A DNA stretch of 59,656 nucleotides from UBA6019 sp035535055 (lineage in GTDB: Bacteria > Chloroflexota > Dormibacteria > Dormibacterales > Dormibacteraceae), in assembly GCA_035535055.1 (NCBI GenBank), contig DATLQT010000003.1, forward strand, positions 1 to 59,656. The letters are read 5' to 3'. Of this stretch, positions 7,375 through 17,637 are shown in pieces. The notes beneath the pieces are model-generated. The model was not told the DNA's origin. It saw only the letters and a program-made list of their open reading frames with translations, and did not search any database. Within the stretch, counting starts at the first letter, position 1. Each line of letters opens with the position of its first letter. The translations under genes were made by a program, and so were the position numbers.

Positions 7375-8916
7375 ATGAGCCTCAACCTAGCCGCCATCCT
7401 CCGCGAGTCGGCCGCCGCCCACCCGGACAAGGAGGCGGTGGTCCTCCACCCCTTCCGGCTCAGCTTCGGGCAGGTCGACGCCCTCTCCAACCAGGTCGCC
7501 TCCTCCCTGCGGACGCTCGGCCTCAAGCCCGGGGAACGGGTCGGCCTGATGCTCCCCAACGTCCCCCAGTTCGTCATCTCCTACTTCGGGATCCTCAAGG
7601 CCGGCGGCGTCGTCGTCCCCATGAACGTGCTCCTCAAGGCGCCGGAGGTGAACTTCTACCTAGCCGACTCCGAGGCCCGGCTCCTGATCACCTGGGAGGA
7701 CTTCGCCGGCGAGGCGCTGAAGGGCGCCCCCAGCGGCGTCACGACCTACGTCGTCAACAGGCCCGGCTCGGACGCGGTCCCGGAGGGAAGCCTCGGCTTC
7801 ACCGAGCTGATGGGTGGCTCGGCGGAATTCGAGATGGAGGCGACGAGCCCGGACGACACCGCGGTCATCCTCTACACCTCGGGCACGACCGGCAAGCCGA
7901 AGGGCGCCGAGCTCACCCACTTCAACCTCTACATGAACTGCACCATCGCCGGCGGCCTCTTCGGCTTCCGCGACGACGACGTCGGCCTGGCGGTGCTGCC
8001 CCTCTTCCACTCCTTCGGCCAGTCGAGCGTCATGAACGTCGCGATTCGATTCGGCGGCACCATCTCGCTCGTCCCCCGCTTCGAGGTCGCGGCGGTCTGC
8101 GAGGCGATGGCCCGCGACCGGGTCACCGTCTTCAGCGGCGTCCCGACGATGTACTTCGCGCTTCTCCACGACCCGTCGGTCGGCGACTACGACCTCTCCG
8201 CCCTGCGGGTCGCCGTCTCCGGGGGCGCCTCGATGCCGGCCGAGGTGATGACCGCCTTCGAGAAGAAGTTCGGCGTCACCATCCTGGAGGGCTACGGCCT
8301 CTCCGAGACCTCGCCCACCGCCTCCTTCAACCAGAGCATCGAGGAGCGCCGCTTCGGGTCGATCGGGAAGCGGATCTGGGGAGTCGAGATGCGGATCTTC
8401 GACGAGTCTGACAAGCCGCTGCCTCGCGGCAAGGACCACGTGGGCGAGATAGTGATCCGCGGGCACAACGTGATGAAGGGCTACTTCAAGCAGCCGGAGG
8501 CGACCGCCGAGGCCTTCAAGGGCGGCTGGTTCCACTCCGGCGACATGGGCTACCAGGACGAGGAGGAGTTCTTTTTCATCGTCGACCGCAAGAAGGAGCT
8601 GATCATCCGGGGCGGCTTCAACATCTACCCGAGGGAGATCGAGGAGGTGCTCTACGCGCACCCCGCCGTGCAGGAGGCGGCCGTCATCGGCGTGCCCGAC
8701 GAGCGCATGGGAGAGGAGGTCTCGGCGGTCGTCGCGCTCAAGGCCGGCCAGTCGGTCAGCGAGGAGGAGCTGATCGCCTTCACGAAGGAGAGGGTGGCCG
8801 CCTACAAGTACCCGCGCACGATCCGCTTCGTGGACACGCTGCCCAAGGGCGCCACCGGCAAGATCCTCAAAAAGGAGCTGAAGCAACAGCTGGGAGTCGG
8901 CGCCGCACCAGGCTAG
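7375..8916 (+). CDS. Long-chain acyl-CoA ligase (AMP-forming)
   Basis: 513 residues from the ATG at 7375, which follows a TAGGAT hexamer at short distance; the TTG at 7318 would add a non-conserved leader. ANL-superfamily motifs are complete: YTSGTTGKPKGAELTH (P-loop), GYGLSETSP, GWFHSGDMGY, VDRKKELIIRGGFNIYPREIE and the C-terminal catalytic Lys in PKGATGKI. It activates fatty acids to acyl-CoA via acyl-adenylate. It is divergent from the beta-oxidation/propionate operon, suggesting shared regulation. Chain-length preference cannot be read from sequence. Confidence 0.9.
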   Translation: MSLNLAAILRESAAAHPDKEAVVLHPFRLSFGQVDALSNQVASSLRTLGLKPGERVGLMLPNVPQFVISYFGILKAGGVVVPMNVLLKAPEVNFYLADSEARLLITWEDFAGEALKGAPSGVTTYVVNRPGSDAVPEGSLGFTELMGGSAEFEMEATSPDDTAVILYTSGTTGKPKGAELTHFNLYMNCTIAGGLFGFRDDDVGLAVLPLFHSFGQSSVMNVAIRFGGTISLVPRFEVAAVCEAMARDRVTVFSGVPTMYFALLHDPSVGDYDLSALRVAVSGGASMPAEVMTAFEKKFGVTILEGYGLSETSPTASFNQSIEERRFGSIGKRIWGVEMRIFDESDKPLPRGKDHVGEIVIRGHNVMKGYFKQPEATAEAFKGGWFHSGDMGYQDEEEFFFIVDRKKELIIRGGFNIYPREIEEVLYAHPAVQEAAVIGVPDERMGEEVSAVVALKAGQSVSEEELIAFTKERVAAYKYPRTIRFVDTLPKGATGKILKKELKQQLGVGAAPG

Positions 8917-8960
8917 GACTACTCCGGGCGAGAGGCCGTTCCTGGGCGGCCCGGCGGCGA

Positions 8961-11006
<2,046 letters not shown>

Positions 11007-11053
11007 AGGGCCGATTTAAGCACTCCGCCGCGGGCGAGGACCGGGCGATCCCC

Positions 11054-11422
11054 CTAGACCGACTGCGGCTCCAAGAGCTGCTCGAAGCCGCCCGACCATC
11101 CGTCGAGGATCTGGTGAACCGCGATCAGGTCGTCGCCGGTGATCGGGTCGAGGACTTCGACCAATACCGGCTCGGTCGCGCGAACCGCCGGCTCGCCGCC
11201 GTCGGTGGAGGCGATCTGCGCCGCCTCGCGGCACATCTCCGACGTCAATTCGAACTCACCGCCGCCCTCGAAGGAGCAGAACCGGCAGCGGAAGTGGAGC
11301 TGGATGCTCTTGTCGCCGCGAAAGCTGGCCTCGATGTCGGCCCGGCGCAGTGAATTGCCGCAGCCCGGGCACTTGCGCCTGCGCACCTCGGCACGCAGGA
11401 CCCTCAGCACTACCTGTTCCAC
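11054..11422 (-). CDS. Small zinc-ribbon protein
   Basis: 122 residues from a GTG start, with TACGCT (minus strand, 11431-11436) 8 bases upstream as a probable -10. Two CxxC pairs (KCPGC near residue 19 and RCRFC near residue 46) separated by about 24 residues form a zinc ribbon; the remainder is acidic, with a C-terminal helix DLIAVHQILDGWSGGFEQLL. I do not recognise a named family. It could bind RNA, DNA or a protein partner. It is followed on the same strand, after 47 bases, by the S9 peptidase gene. Confidence 0.6.
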   Translation of the reverse strand: MEQVVLRVLRAEVRRRKCPGCGNSLRRADIEASFRGDKSIQLHFRCRFCSFEGGGEFELTSEMCREAAQIASTDGGEPAVRATEPVLVEVLDPITGDDLIAVHQILDGWSGGFEQLLEPQSV

Positions 11423-11534
11423 GGCATTCGAGCGTAGGTGGGACCTGAAACATTCCTGCTACGCCTTGTTAAGGAACCCGCGCGAGTTCGAACCCGGTTC
11501 ACCGGCGGCAGCCGTCGTAACGTGGTCGCGGCTC

Positions 11535-13073
11535 ATGGACACCAAGCAGGCGGTGAAGGGCGACCCGGCGGCGCAGCGCGACCACCCGGTGAGGCGCGGT
11601 CTGCTGGCGGGTGCAGTGGGCGGAATCGTCGCCGTGGCCCTGATGTACGTCCTGGCCGGCCTGGTGGGGCTGCGTCCGCTGCCGCAACTCCTCCAGCAGC
11701 CGATCCTCGACGTCATGCCGGGCGCCGTGTTCGGCTTCCTCATCGACACCCTCCAGCACGCCGGCAAGGTGGTTGAGGAGGCGGGACTGATCGTGGGCAT
11801 GGTTGCCGGCCTGTCGATCCTCGGCGGGGTGTACGGCTGGCTCCGGCGCCGCCACCAGGTTGCGCACCTGGCGATGGCGGTCGGCGGTCTCGGCTGGCTG
11901 GTCGTGAACCTGGTGCTGCTTCCGATCAGCGGCGACGGCTTTGGGGGATCGGTGGAGGGGCCGGTGGCGTGGCTGCTCTGGGGCCTTCTCCTCCTCGTCT
12001 ACTCGGTCGTCCTCGAGTCCGGCTACCAGGGATGGTTCGCGCCGCTTCCGCCGGAGGCCGACGCCGGTCGCCGGCGAGCTCTCTGGACGGTGCCCTTGAC
12101 GGTCGCCGGCGGCTCCCTGGCCGTGCTCGGCATCGAGCTGGTGCCCGGCTGGTACCGATCCATCTTCGCCGCGCCCGGCAGCGACCTCGCCGGGCCCTCA
12201 CCCGAGCTGACGCCCGTCGCCGAGTTCTACGTCGTGTCCAAGAACTTCACCGACCCGGTGGTCGACGCCGCCTCCTGGTCGTTGAACATCCACGGCCTGG
12301 TCGACCAGCCCCAGCGCTTCAACCTGGCCGCGCTGCAGGCCCTACGCCCGACGACCGAGTACGTGACGCTCGAGTGCATCAGCAACAACGTCGGCGGCCC
12401 CCAGATCTCCACCGGGCAGTTCAGCGGCCCTTCGCTGCGGGATGTGCTTCAGCTGGCCTCGGTGAAGTCCTCGGCGACCCTGGTCGCCTTCACCTCCCGG
12501 GACGGCTACACCGAGAGCCTGCCCTTGGCACTGGTCCAGTCGTCGCCCGAGATCCTGCTGGCGCTGAGCCTCGATGGAGCGCCGCTCCCCGACCAGCACG
12601 GCTTTCCCGCCCGGATCCTGGTCCCCGGCCACTACGGCATGAAGGGACCCAAGTGGGTCCAGGACATCGAGCTCGCGACCGGCAGCAGGAGCGGCTACTG
12701 GGAGAACCAGGGCTGGAACCCCGATGCCTCGGTCAAGACCACCGCCCGGTTCGACCAGCCACCGCAGGGATCGCTCTTCAGGGCTGGCCCGGTCGCGCTC
12801 TCCGGCATCGCATTCGCCGGCAAACGCGGCATCAGTGGGGTCGAGTACAGCGCCGACGGAGGCCGCCGCTGGTCGCCGGCCGACCTGAAGACGCCGCTGG
12901 GCCCGCTGACCTGGGTCACCTGGACCGCGACCTGGACCGCCGCGCCGGGCGCCTTTACGCTGCTGGTGCGGGCCCGCGACGGCGGCGGGGTGCTGCAGTC
13001 GGGCACGCCGGCACCCAGCTACCCGAGCGGTGCGGGCGGCTACCACTCGGTCGCCGTCAGCATCTCCGCGTAA
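11535..13073 (+). CDS. Membrane-anchored molybdopterin-dependent oxidoreductase (sulfite oxidase fold)
   Basis: 512 residues from the ATG at 11535 (TAACGT at 11518-11523 is the likely -10). The first about 200 residues contain some five to six membrane helices; the rest is extracytoplasmic. The Moco-binding domain carries the conserved ligand Cys281 in YVTLECISNNVGG, and the C-terminal immunoglobulin-like dimerisation domain has VEYSADGGRRW. The fold matches sulfite oxidase/YedY-type enzymes. The multi-helix anchor suggests electron transfer to membrane quinones or a cytochrome. The substrate (sulfite, sulfoxide or other) cannot be told. No heme or ferredoxin partner gene is adjacent. Confidence 0.85.
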   Translation: MDTKQAVKGDPAAQRDHPVRRGLLAGAVGGIVAVALMYVLAGLVGLRPLPQLLQQPILDVMPGAVFGFLIDTLQHAGKVVEEAGLIVGMVAGLSILGGVYGWLRRRHQVAHLAMAVGGLGWLVVNLVLLPISGDGFGGSVEGPVAWLLWGLLLLVYSVVLESGYQGWFAPLPPEADAGRRRALWTVPLTVAGGSLAVLGIELVPGWYRSIFAAPGSDLAGPSPELTPVAEFYVVSKNFTDPVVDAASWSLNIHGLVDQPQRFNLAALQALRPTTEYVTLECISNNVGGPQISTGQFSGPSLRDVLQLASVKSSATLVAFTSRDGYTESLPLALVQSSPEILLALSLDGAPLPDQHGFPARILVPGHYGMKGPKWVQDIELATGSRSGYWENQGWNPDASVKTTARFDQPPQGSLFRAGPVALSGIAFAGKRGISGVEYSADGGRRWSPADLKTPLGPLTWVTWTATWTAAPGAFTLLVRARDGGGVLQSGTPAPSYPSGAGGYHSVAVSISA

Positions 13074-13116
13074 GAGGGGCAGGCGTCGCGCCGGGAGAGG
13101 GAGATTGTGGAAGAGG

Positions 13117-13133
13117 CCCCCGTTCTAGGGGGG
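13117..13133. terminator. Weak bidirectional hairpin between convergent genes
   Basis: A 5-base stem CCCCC/GGGGG with a 6-base loop (GTTCTA) lies between the convergent molybdo-oxidoreductase and FixC-like genes and overlaps the latter's stop codon. TAAAAA follows on the plus strand. The U-tract is poor in either direction, so function is uncertain. Confidence 0.3.
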
Positions 13134-14474
13134 TAAAAACCCCATCGCCCGGGCCGCCTTGACCTGGGTCCAAAGGCCCTTGAGCCCCATCTCTTTGCGG
13201 AACATCCGGAGGACTGTGCGCTGCTTGGTCCGCTTGTCCACGCCGTCCACCCGGAAGAACTCGTCCAGCGCGCGGTCCAGCAGCCCCGGGTAAAGCCCCA
13301 TCAGCTCCGGGTTCTGCTCCAGCAGCGGGACGGCGCCGTTGTACTTCTTCATGTCCTTGCCGATCCAGGAATTGTCGATCCGGCCCTGGTAGCGGCTCAG
13401 CGTCCGCTCCGAGAAGTCGGCCAGCTCCTTGGCCTGGATCACCGTCTCGCCGGCCATCCGGCCGCTGGCCATGGCCAGGTTGGAGCCCTCCCGGTGGACC
13501 GGGTTGGCCATCATCGCCGCGTCCCCGCAGACGAGGTACCCGTTGCCGTAGAGCCGCGGCATCGCCTTGTAGCCCGCCTCGGGGATCATCTTGGCCATGT
13601 ACTCGACGGTCTCGGCGCCCTTCAGCAGCGGCCTGATCGCGGGGTGGTTCTTGAAGTGCTCCATCAGCTCGTTGGGGCTGACGATGCCGTGGTCGACGCG
13701 CCCGACGTCACGGGGTCCGACGACGCCGCCGTTGTAGTCGCTGACCAGCACCCCGCCGCCGACCGAAAGGGTGTCCTTGTTGGTGTAGATGAACATGAAG
13801 CCCGACTTGCCGAAGGTCGAGCTTCCGTAGCATTCGATCGCGCAGCCCTCTCCCGGCTCGCAGTTGAAGCGATCCTCGATCCGCTCCGGGTCGAGGGTCA
13901 TGATCTCCTTCACCGCGATCGCCGCCTGGTCCGGGCGCATGGCCTTTTTGAGGCCCGCCCGCTCCAGGAGGCGCATGCCAAGGCCGATGCCCTCGCAGAC
14001 GACGACCACGTCGGCGAAGAGGTCGCCCTCCCGGCCGGTGGTGACGCCGACCACCCGGCCGTCGCGCAGGATCAGGCTCTCGACCACCGTCTCGTTGATG
14101 ACGAAGGCTCCCGCCGCCTCCGCCTGGGAGGCGAACCAGGGATCGAACCGAGCCCGGAGGACCGACCACGAGTTCGGGTGCTCTTTGTGCCGCAGGTTCT
14201 TGTGGCCGAGCAAGCGCAGCGCGGCATCGTCGGTCATAAACCAGCGCTGCTCCTCGATCATCGGGCGTTCGACCGGCGCCTCCTTCCAGGCGTCGCCGAC
14301 CACCTCTTCGAGGTTGTGGCGGTAGAGGATCCCGCCCATCACGTTCTTGGCGCCGGGCTTCTCCCCCTTCTCGAGGACGGCGACCTGGAGCCCTGCCTTG
14401 GCCATGGTGATCGCGGCCGCGATACCGGCCGGCCCAGCCCCCACGACGATGGCGTCAAACTTCTCGTCCTGCAT
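13125..14474 (-). CDS. fixC: FixC-like FAD-dependent oxidoreductase (ETF-quinone oxidoreductase family)
   Basis: 449 residues from the ATG at 14474; the TTG at 14501 would add nine unconserved residues. The N-terminal dinucleotide fold DAIVVGAGPAGIAAAITMAKAG, the segment GAKNVMGGILYRHNLE and the C-terminal NPVHREGSNLAMASG are typical of FixC/ETF-QO flavoproteins, which pass electrons between electron-transfer flavoprotein and quinone. No fixA, fixB or fixX gene is beside it and no ferredoxin tail is visible, so its partners are encoded elsewhere. TACGAT on the minus strand (14485-14490) may be its -10. Confidence 0.85.
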   Translation of the reverse strand: MQDEKFDAIVVGAGPAGIAAAITMAKAGLQVAVLEKGEKPGAKNVMGGILYRHNLEEVVGDAWKEAPVERPMIEEQRWFMTDDAALRLLGHKNLRHKEHPNSWSVLRARFDPWFASQAEAAGAFVINETVVESLILRDGRVVGVTTGREGDLFADVVVVCEGIGLGMRLLERAGLKKAMRPDQAAIAVKEIMTLDPERIEDRFNCEPGEGCAIECYGSSTFGKSGFMFIYTNKDTLSVGGGVLVSDYNGGVVGPRDVGRVDHGIVSPNELMEHFKNHPAIRPLLKGAETVEYMAKMIPEAGYKAMPRLYGNGYLVCGDAAMMANPVHREGSNLAMASGRMAGETVIQAKELADFSERTLSRYQGRIDNSWIGKDMKKYNGAVPLLEQNPELMGLYPGLLDRALDEFFRVDGVDKRTKQRTVLRMFRKEMGLKGLWTQVKAARAMGFLPP

Positions 14475-14500
14475 TCCAACAAGAATCGTATTGGTTCGCA

Positions 14501-15106
14501 ATGGAGCTGATCGGCCTGACCGGCGGCATCGGCTCCGGCAAGAGCACGGTGAGCGGGTTCCTGCGAGAGCTGGGAGCCACCGTCATCGACGCCGACGAGG
14601 GCGCCCGGGCGGTGGTCGAGCCGGGCACCCTCGGCTTTGAGCGGGTGGTGGCCGAATTCGGCGGAGAGATGGTGCGCGACGGCCGCCTCAACCGCTCGAG
14701 GCTGGCCGAGCTCGTCTTCCACGACCCGCCCGCTCTCGCCAGGCTCAACGCGATCGTCCACCCGCTGGTGCGGGAGTGGACAGCGCAGCGCCTGGCCGAG
14801 GCGGCGAAGGCGGGGACGGAAATCGTCGTCCAGGACATCCCGCTGCTCTTCGAGAATGGGTATGAGGCAGCCTTCCCCACCACCATCCTGGTCTGGACGC
14901 CCGCGCAGGTCCAGGTTCAGCGGCTGGTCGCGCGAGGCATGGCCGAGGACGACGCCCGGGCCCGGATGGCCAACCAGCTGCCGATCGACTCCAAGCGCGA
15001 GCGGGCGACCTACGTGATCGACAACAGCGGCTCCACCGAGTCGACCCGGGCTCAGACCGTTAGGGTCTGGACGTCGATCACCGCCTCGGTTTCCAGTGGC
15101 CCGTAA
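14501..15106 (+). CDS. coaE: Dephospho-CoA kinase
   Basis: 201 residues, normal for CoaE, which phosphorylates dephospho-CoA in the last step of CoA synthesis. P-loop GGIGSGKS (residues 8-15), DADEGARAVVEPG, VVQDIPLLFENG and the lid segment RMANQLPIDSKRERATYVIDNSGS are all present. The 3' end overlaps the convergent DUF952 gene by 55 bases, so the last residues are less conserved than usual. It is divergent from fixC with only 26 bases between starts; TATTGG at 14489-14494 is in leaderless -10 position. Confidence 0.93.
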   Translation: MELIGLTGGIGSGKSTVSGFLRELGATVIDADEGARAVVEPGTLGFERVVAEFGGEMVRDGRLNRSRLAELVFHDPPALARLNAIVHPLVREWTAQRLAEAAKAGTEIVVQDIPLLFENGYEAAFPTTILVWTPAQVQVQRLVARGMAEDDARARMANQLPIDSKRERATYVIDNSGSTESTRAQTVRVWTSITASVSSGP

Positions 15107-15363
15107 AGGTGCGGGTAGGACTCGCCGTGGGAGTCCTCCCAGCGGATCTCCCAGCGCAGCCGGGCGGGATCGATCTCGAGGACGACGAGGTCGCCCCGGT
15201 CCGCGAAGTGACGCCGCGCCGTGGCCTCCAGCTGGTTCTCGGTCGAAAGGTGGATGAAGCCTTGGAGGACGAGCGACTCGGCCTGGTAGCGGCCGGCGAT
15301 GACCGCGTGGTTCCACTGCTCGCGGGTGGTGATGTGGAAGAGGGAAATGGCCTCCCCGTTCAT
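15052..15363 (-). CDS. DUF952 family protein
   Basis: 103 residues from the ATG at 15363, which overlaps the stop of the CaiB-family gene in an ATGA junction; the longer open frame to 15624 is a shadow. Family features are LFHITTREQWNHAV, the central GFIHLSTENQLEATARRHF and the C-terminal SYPHLYGPLETEAV. DUF952 proteins are small, of unknown enzymatic role and relate to glutathione S-transferase-like or ADP-ribosyl folds only distantly. It is translationally coupled to the CoA transferase and overlaps coaE antisense by 55 bases. Confidence 0.85.
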   Translation of the reverse strand: MNGEAISLFHITTREQWNHAVIAGRYQAESLVLQGFIHLSTENQLEATARRHFADRGDLVVLEIDPARLRWEIRWEDSHGESYPHLYGPLETEAVIDVQTLTV

Positions 15364-16502
15364 ATCACCCCGGCGGCGGCCAGCTCTTTTAGCCGGGCGG
15401 CGTCGACGCCGAGCTCGCCCAAGACCACGGCATTGTGCTCGCCGAGCGCGGGGGGGTCCAGGCGCCGCCAGCCGTCCGCCGGCGGCACCGCCGGGGCCAG
15501 CTCGGTCCCGGTCCGTTCGCGCCGGACCAGGCCGCGAGCGACGACCTGGGGATGCGCCTCGACCTCCCCCACCTCCAACACCGGCTCGACGCAGACGTCG
15601 AGGCCGTCGAGCCGCGCTGCCCACTCGTCGCGGGTGCGGGCCCGGAAGACCGTCTCCAGCTCGGCGTGGGCCCCGGGGCTCTCGTCGAGGTGCCGGCCGG
15701 CGAGGTCGGGCCGGTCAAGAGCCTCGACCAGCGCCTGCCAGAACTTCGGCTCCAGCGCCCCCACGGAGAGGAAGCGGCCATCGGCGCATTCGTACACCCG
15801 GTAGCAGGGATACCGGCCCGTGAGCCTCGTCCGGCCGGCCGCCGGCCGCTCGCCTCCTCCCAGGGCCTCGGCAACCGGCATCGCCAGCCAGCTCAAGGCG
15901 CCGTCCATCATCGAGACGTCGAGGTGCTGCCCCTCGCCGCCCCGCGCGACCGCCAGCAGCGCCGAGAGGATGGCAGCCGCGGCGCCCACGCCTCCCGCAC
16001 CGATGTCCGCGACCTGGACGGCGAGCGGGTGGGGCATCCCTCCCGGCGGCGCGTTGAGCGAAAGGACGCCGGCGGTCGCCATGTAGTTCAAATCGTGGCC
16101 GGCCCGCTGCGCGAAGGGGCCGTCCTGGCCGTAGCCCGTGATCGAGCAGAGGACGAGGCCCGGCCGGTTGGCGCGGAGGACTTCCCAGCCCAGGCCGAGG
16201 CGGTCCATTACCCCCGGCCGGTTGCCCTCGACGACGACGTCGGCGCCCGCGACCAGCCGCTTGAAGAGCTCCTTTCCCTCGGGCGACTTCAGGTTGAGGG
16301 TGATCCCCCGCTTGTTGCGATTGAGCGAGTTGAAGACCACGCTCTGGCCGTCAACCAGCGGTGGAAACCAGCGCATGTAGTCGCCGGTGCCCGGCTCCTC
16401 GACCTTGATCACGTCCGCGCCCCGGTCGGCGAGGAGCATCGTGCAGAACGCGCCCGGAAGCAGCCGGGTAAGGTCCAGAACGCGCATTCCCGTCAGATCC
16501 AC
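15360..16502 (-). CDS. CaiB/BaiF family CoA-transferase (alpha-methylacyl-CoA racemase-like)
   Basis: 380 residues from a GTG start. The N-terminal MRVLDLTRLLPGAFCTMLLADRGADVIKVE segment, NRNKRGITLNLK and the catalytic Asp in AGHDLNYMA identify family III CoA transferases/racemases; GGMPHPLAVQVADIGAGG and LFKRL also fit. It moves CoA between carboxylic acids or epimerises 2-methylacyl-CoA. A consensus-like TATAAG on the minus strand (16514-16519) lies 11 bases before the GTG. The C-terminal overlap with the DUF952 gene couples the two. Substrate unknown; a racemase role would suit the nearby branched and fatty acid metabolism. Confidence 0.88.
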   Translation of the reverse strand: MDLTGMRVLDLTRLLPGAFCTMLLADRGADVIKVEEPGTGDYMRWFPPLVDGQSVVFNSLNRNKRGITLNLKSPEGKELFKRLVAGADVVVEGNRPGVMDRLGLGWEVLRANRPGLVLCSITGYGQDGPFAQRAGHDLNYMATAGVLSLNAPPGGMPHPLAVQVADIGAGGVGAAAAILSALLAVARGGEGQHLDVSMMDGALSWLAMPVAEALGGGERPAAGRTRLTGRYPCYRVYECADGRFLSVGALEPKFWQALVEALDRPDLAGRHLDESPGAHAELETVFRARTRDEWAARLDGLDVCVEPVLEVGEVEAHPQVVARGLVRRERTGTELAPAVPPADGWRRLDPPALGEHNAVVLGELGVDAARLKELAAAGVI

Positions 16503-16513
16503 TACCCAGTTTC

Positions 16514-16549
16514 CTTATAGTGACAATGTTGATAAGCAGTTGCTATGGT
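16514..16549. promoter_or_regulatory. AT-rich divergent promoter island
   Basis: A short AT-rich block between the CoA-transferase and the 164-residue gene. Minus strand: TATAAG (16514-16519) as -10. Plus strand: GTGACA (16520-16525), 18 bases, then TATGGT (16544-16549) preceded by TGC, a good extended -10 promoter; TATAGT at 16516-16521 is a second option. CTTAT (16514-16518) and ATAAG (16532-16536) form a small inverted repeat, and the octamer TTGATAAG (16529-16536) recurs at 47039-47046. Confidence 0.5.
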
Positions 16550-16589
16550 TCGACCTGGCCCCGCCAGGCGTTTCCGATCTTAAGGCGTC

Positions 16590-17084
16590 ATGGAAGAGAT
16601 CACGATCAAGGTGCCGGCGCCCTTCTCGGGCGTCTTCGATCTCGGCTTCACGGCTCGTTACCCGAGCCAGGATCCGTACGCCGCCGCCGCTGACGTCCCC
16701 TTCCTGATCGAGGGGCCGCCGCAGCCCATGCGCAGGCTCGTCGGCCATCTCCGGATGCTCCGTCAAAGTTCCGGCCGCACCTACTCCTGGACCGACCCCG
16801 TGATGCTCAGCGACGAGGTCGTGGTGATGGCCTACCGAGATCACAGCCTCGAGCGTGAGTCCGGGCTGGAGGCGACCGGAGTGACCGCCCGCGACCACCT
16901 CCAGAACGCCGTCCTGCCGGTCGTCTTCCCCTTCCTGCAGGACTGCGCGACGTTGGCGGGCCTGCGGCTGGAGGAGCTGATCCAGATCCGGGTTCAGGCC
17001 TCGGGCGACCAGGTCGCCGATCTCCAGCTGCGCCTGGAACAGATAGTCCAGCCGAACGGCCACGACCTCCTCTGGAGCTTTTGA
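16590..17084 (+). CDS. Conserved-looking hypothetical protein
   Basis: 164 residues, ATG start. No signal peptide, membrane helix or known motif. The composition is balanced and the codon pattern matches its neighbours, with good third-position GC. The N-terminal half looks beta-rich (ITIKVPAPFSGVFDLGFTARY) and the C-terminal half helical (RLEELIQIRVQASGDQVADLQLRLEQIVQ). It has its own promoter candidate at 16520-16549 and a leader of some 35 bases. It converges with a small membrane-protein gene after 4 bases. Function unknown. Confidence 0.6.
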   Translation: MEEITIKVPAPFSGVFDLGFTARYPSQDPYAAAADVPFLIEGPPQPMRRLVGHLRMLRQSSGRTYSWTDPVMLSDEVVVMAYRDHSLERESGLEATGVTARDHLQNAVLPVVFPFLQDCATLAGLRLEELIQIRVQASGDQVADLQLRLEQIVQPNGHDLLWSF

Positions 17085-17088
17085 GGAG

Positions 17089-17319
17089 TTACGTCGGGGA
17101 GGGCGACGGGGTCGGGCTCGTGACCGGTGACGGTGAGGGCAGGTTGGTCCGTGGCGTACTGGCGATGGTCGGGCTGGGCGAGGGCTCGGGCAGGTTCACC
17201 GGCGCCGGGCCCTTGCCGAGCAGCAGGAAGGCGACCGGCACGACCACCAGTCCCAACGCCACCGTGACGACGAAGGTGACCGCTCCCCACTCGCGCCGAA
17301 TCAGCTGCCCGAAGTCCAC
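17089..17319 (-). CDS. Small single-helix membrane protein with Pro/Ser/Thr tail
   Basis: 76 residues from a GTG start. An N-terminal amphipathic segment (MDFGQLIRREWG) leads into one membrane helix (about 13-35, VTFVVTVALGLVVVPVAFLLLG), then an outer tail made almost entirely of Pro, Ser and Thr. TAGAAT on the minus strand (17328-17333) lies 8 bases before the GTG, supporting this frame over the plus-strand open frame at 17081-17338. Probably an envelope-associated small protein; role unknown. Confidence 0.55.
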   Translation of the reverse strand: MDFGQLIRREWGAVTFVVTVALGLVVVPVAFLLLGKGPAPVNLPEPSPSPTIASTPRTNLPSPSPVTSPTPSPSPT

Positions 17320-17341
17320 GAGCGGTGATTCTAGCTAGGAG

Positions 17342-17599
17342 CTAGAGCTCGACCTCTTCTTCGGCTTCCTTCTTGTTCCGCTGGTTCAGGAGGCGGATGA
17401 AGTCCTGGGCTCGGGCGAGCGCCTTCCAGCGCTCCGGGAAGAAGTCCTGCGCCAGGATGTCGCGGTTGGGCAGCTGGTAGACGGTGACGCACCACTTCTG
17501 AAGGGTGCGCGTGACCTCCACCTCGAAATCGTTCTCGGCGGTGGTGTAGCGCACGACCTTGTCGTCGTCGTCGAACCTTCTCTTTCCTGAAACTGCCAT
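17342..17599 (-). CDS. Small acidic/charged hypothetical protein
   Basis: 85 residues, ATG start. Highly charged: KRRFDDDDK near the N-terminus, a central helix-forming FFPERWKALARAQDFIRLLNQR and an acidic tail (KKEAEEEVEL). There are no membrane segments. A strong promoter (TTGAAG, 16 bases, TATAAT; 17638-17665) stands just upstream, so the gene is likely well expressed. Followed on the same strand, 22 bases later, by the small membrane protein. Function unknown. Confidence 0.6.
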   Translation of the reverse strand: MAVSGKRRFDDDDKVVRYTTAENDFEVEVTRTLQKWCVTVYQLPNRDILAQDFFPERWKALARAQDFIRLLNQRNKKEAEEEVEL

Positions 17600-17637
17600 A
17601 GCAAATACATGAATGCTGGGGGTTGGAGTCGCTGCGA

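Noticed and set aside
7107..7577. Short ORFs in the divergent region (7107-7577 minus, 7128-7352 plus)
   Set aside because: Neither has protein-like composition, and they cross the start of the acyl-CoA ligase or its promoter.
11483..11500. tRNA T-loop-like GAGTTCGAACCCGG before the molybdo-oxidoreductase
   Set aside because: The flanking bases do not pair into a T-stem on either strand, and no anticodon or acceptor stem can be built around it.
17081..17338. Plus-strand 85-codon ORF opposite the small membrane protein
   Set aside because: The minus-strand frame has a membrane helix and a well-placed -10; the plus-strand product is Gly/Thr-rich shadow.
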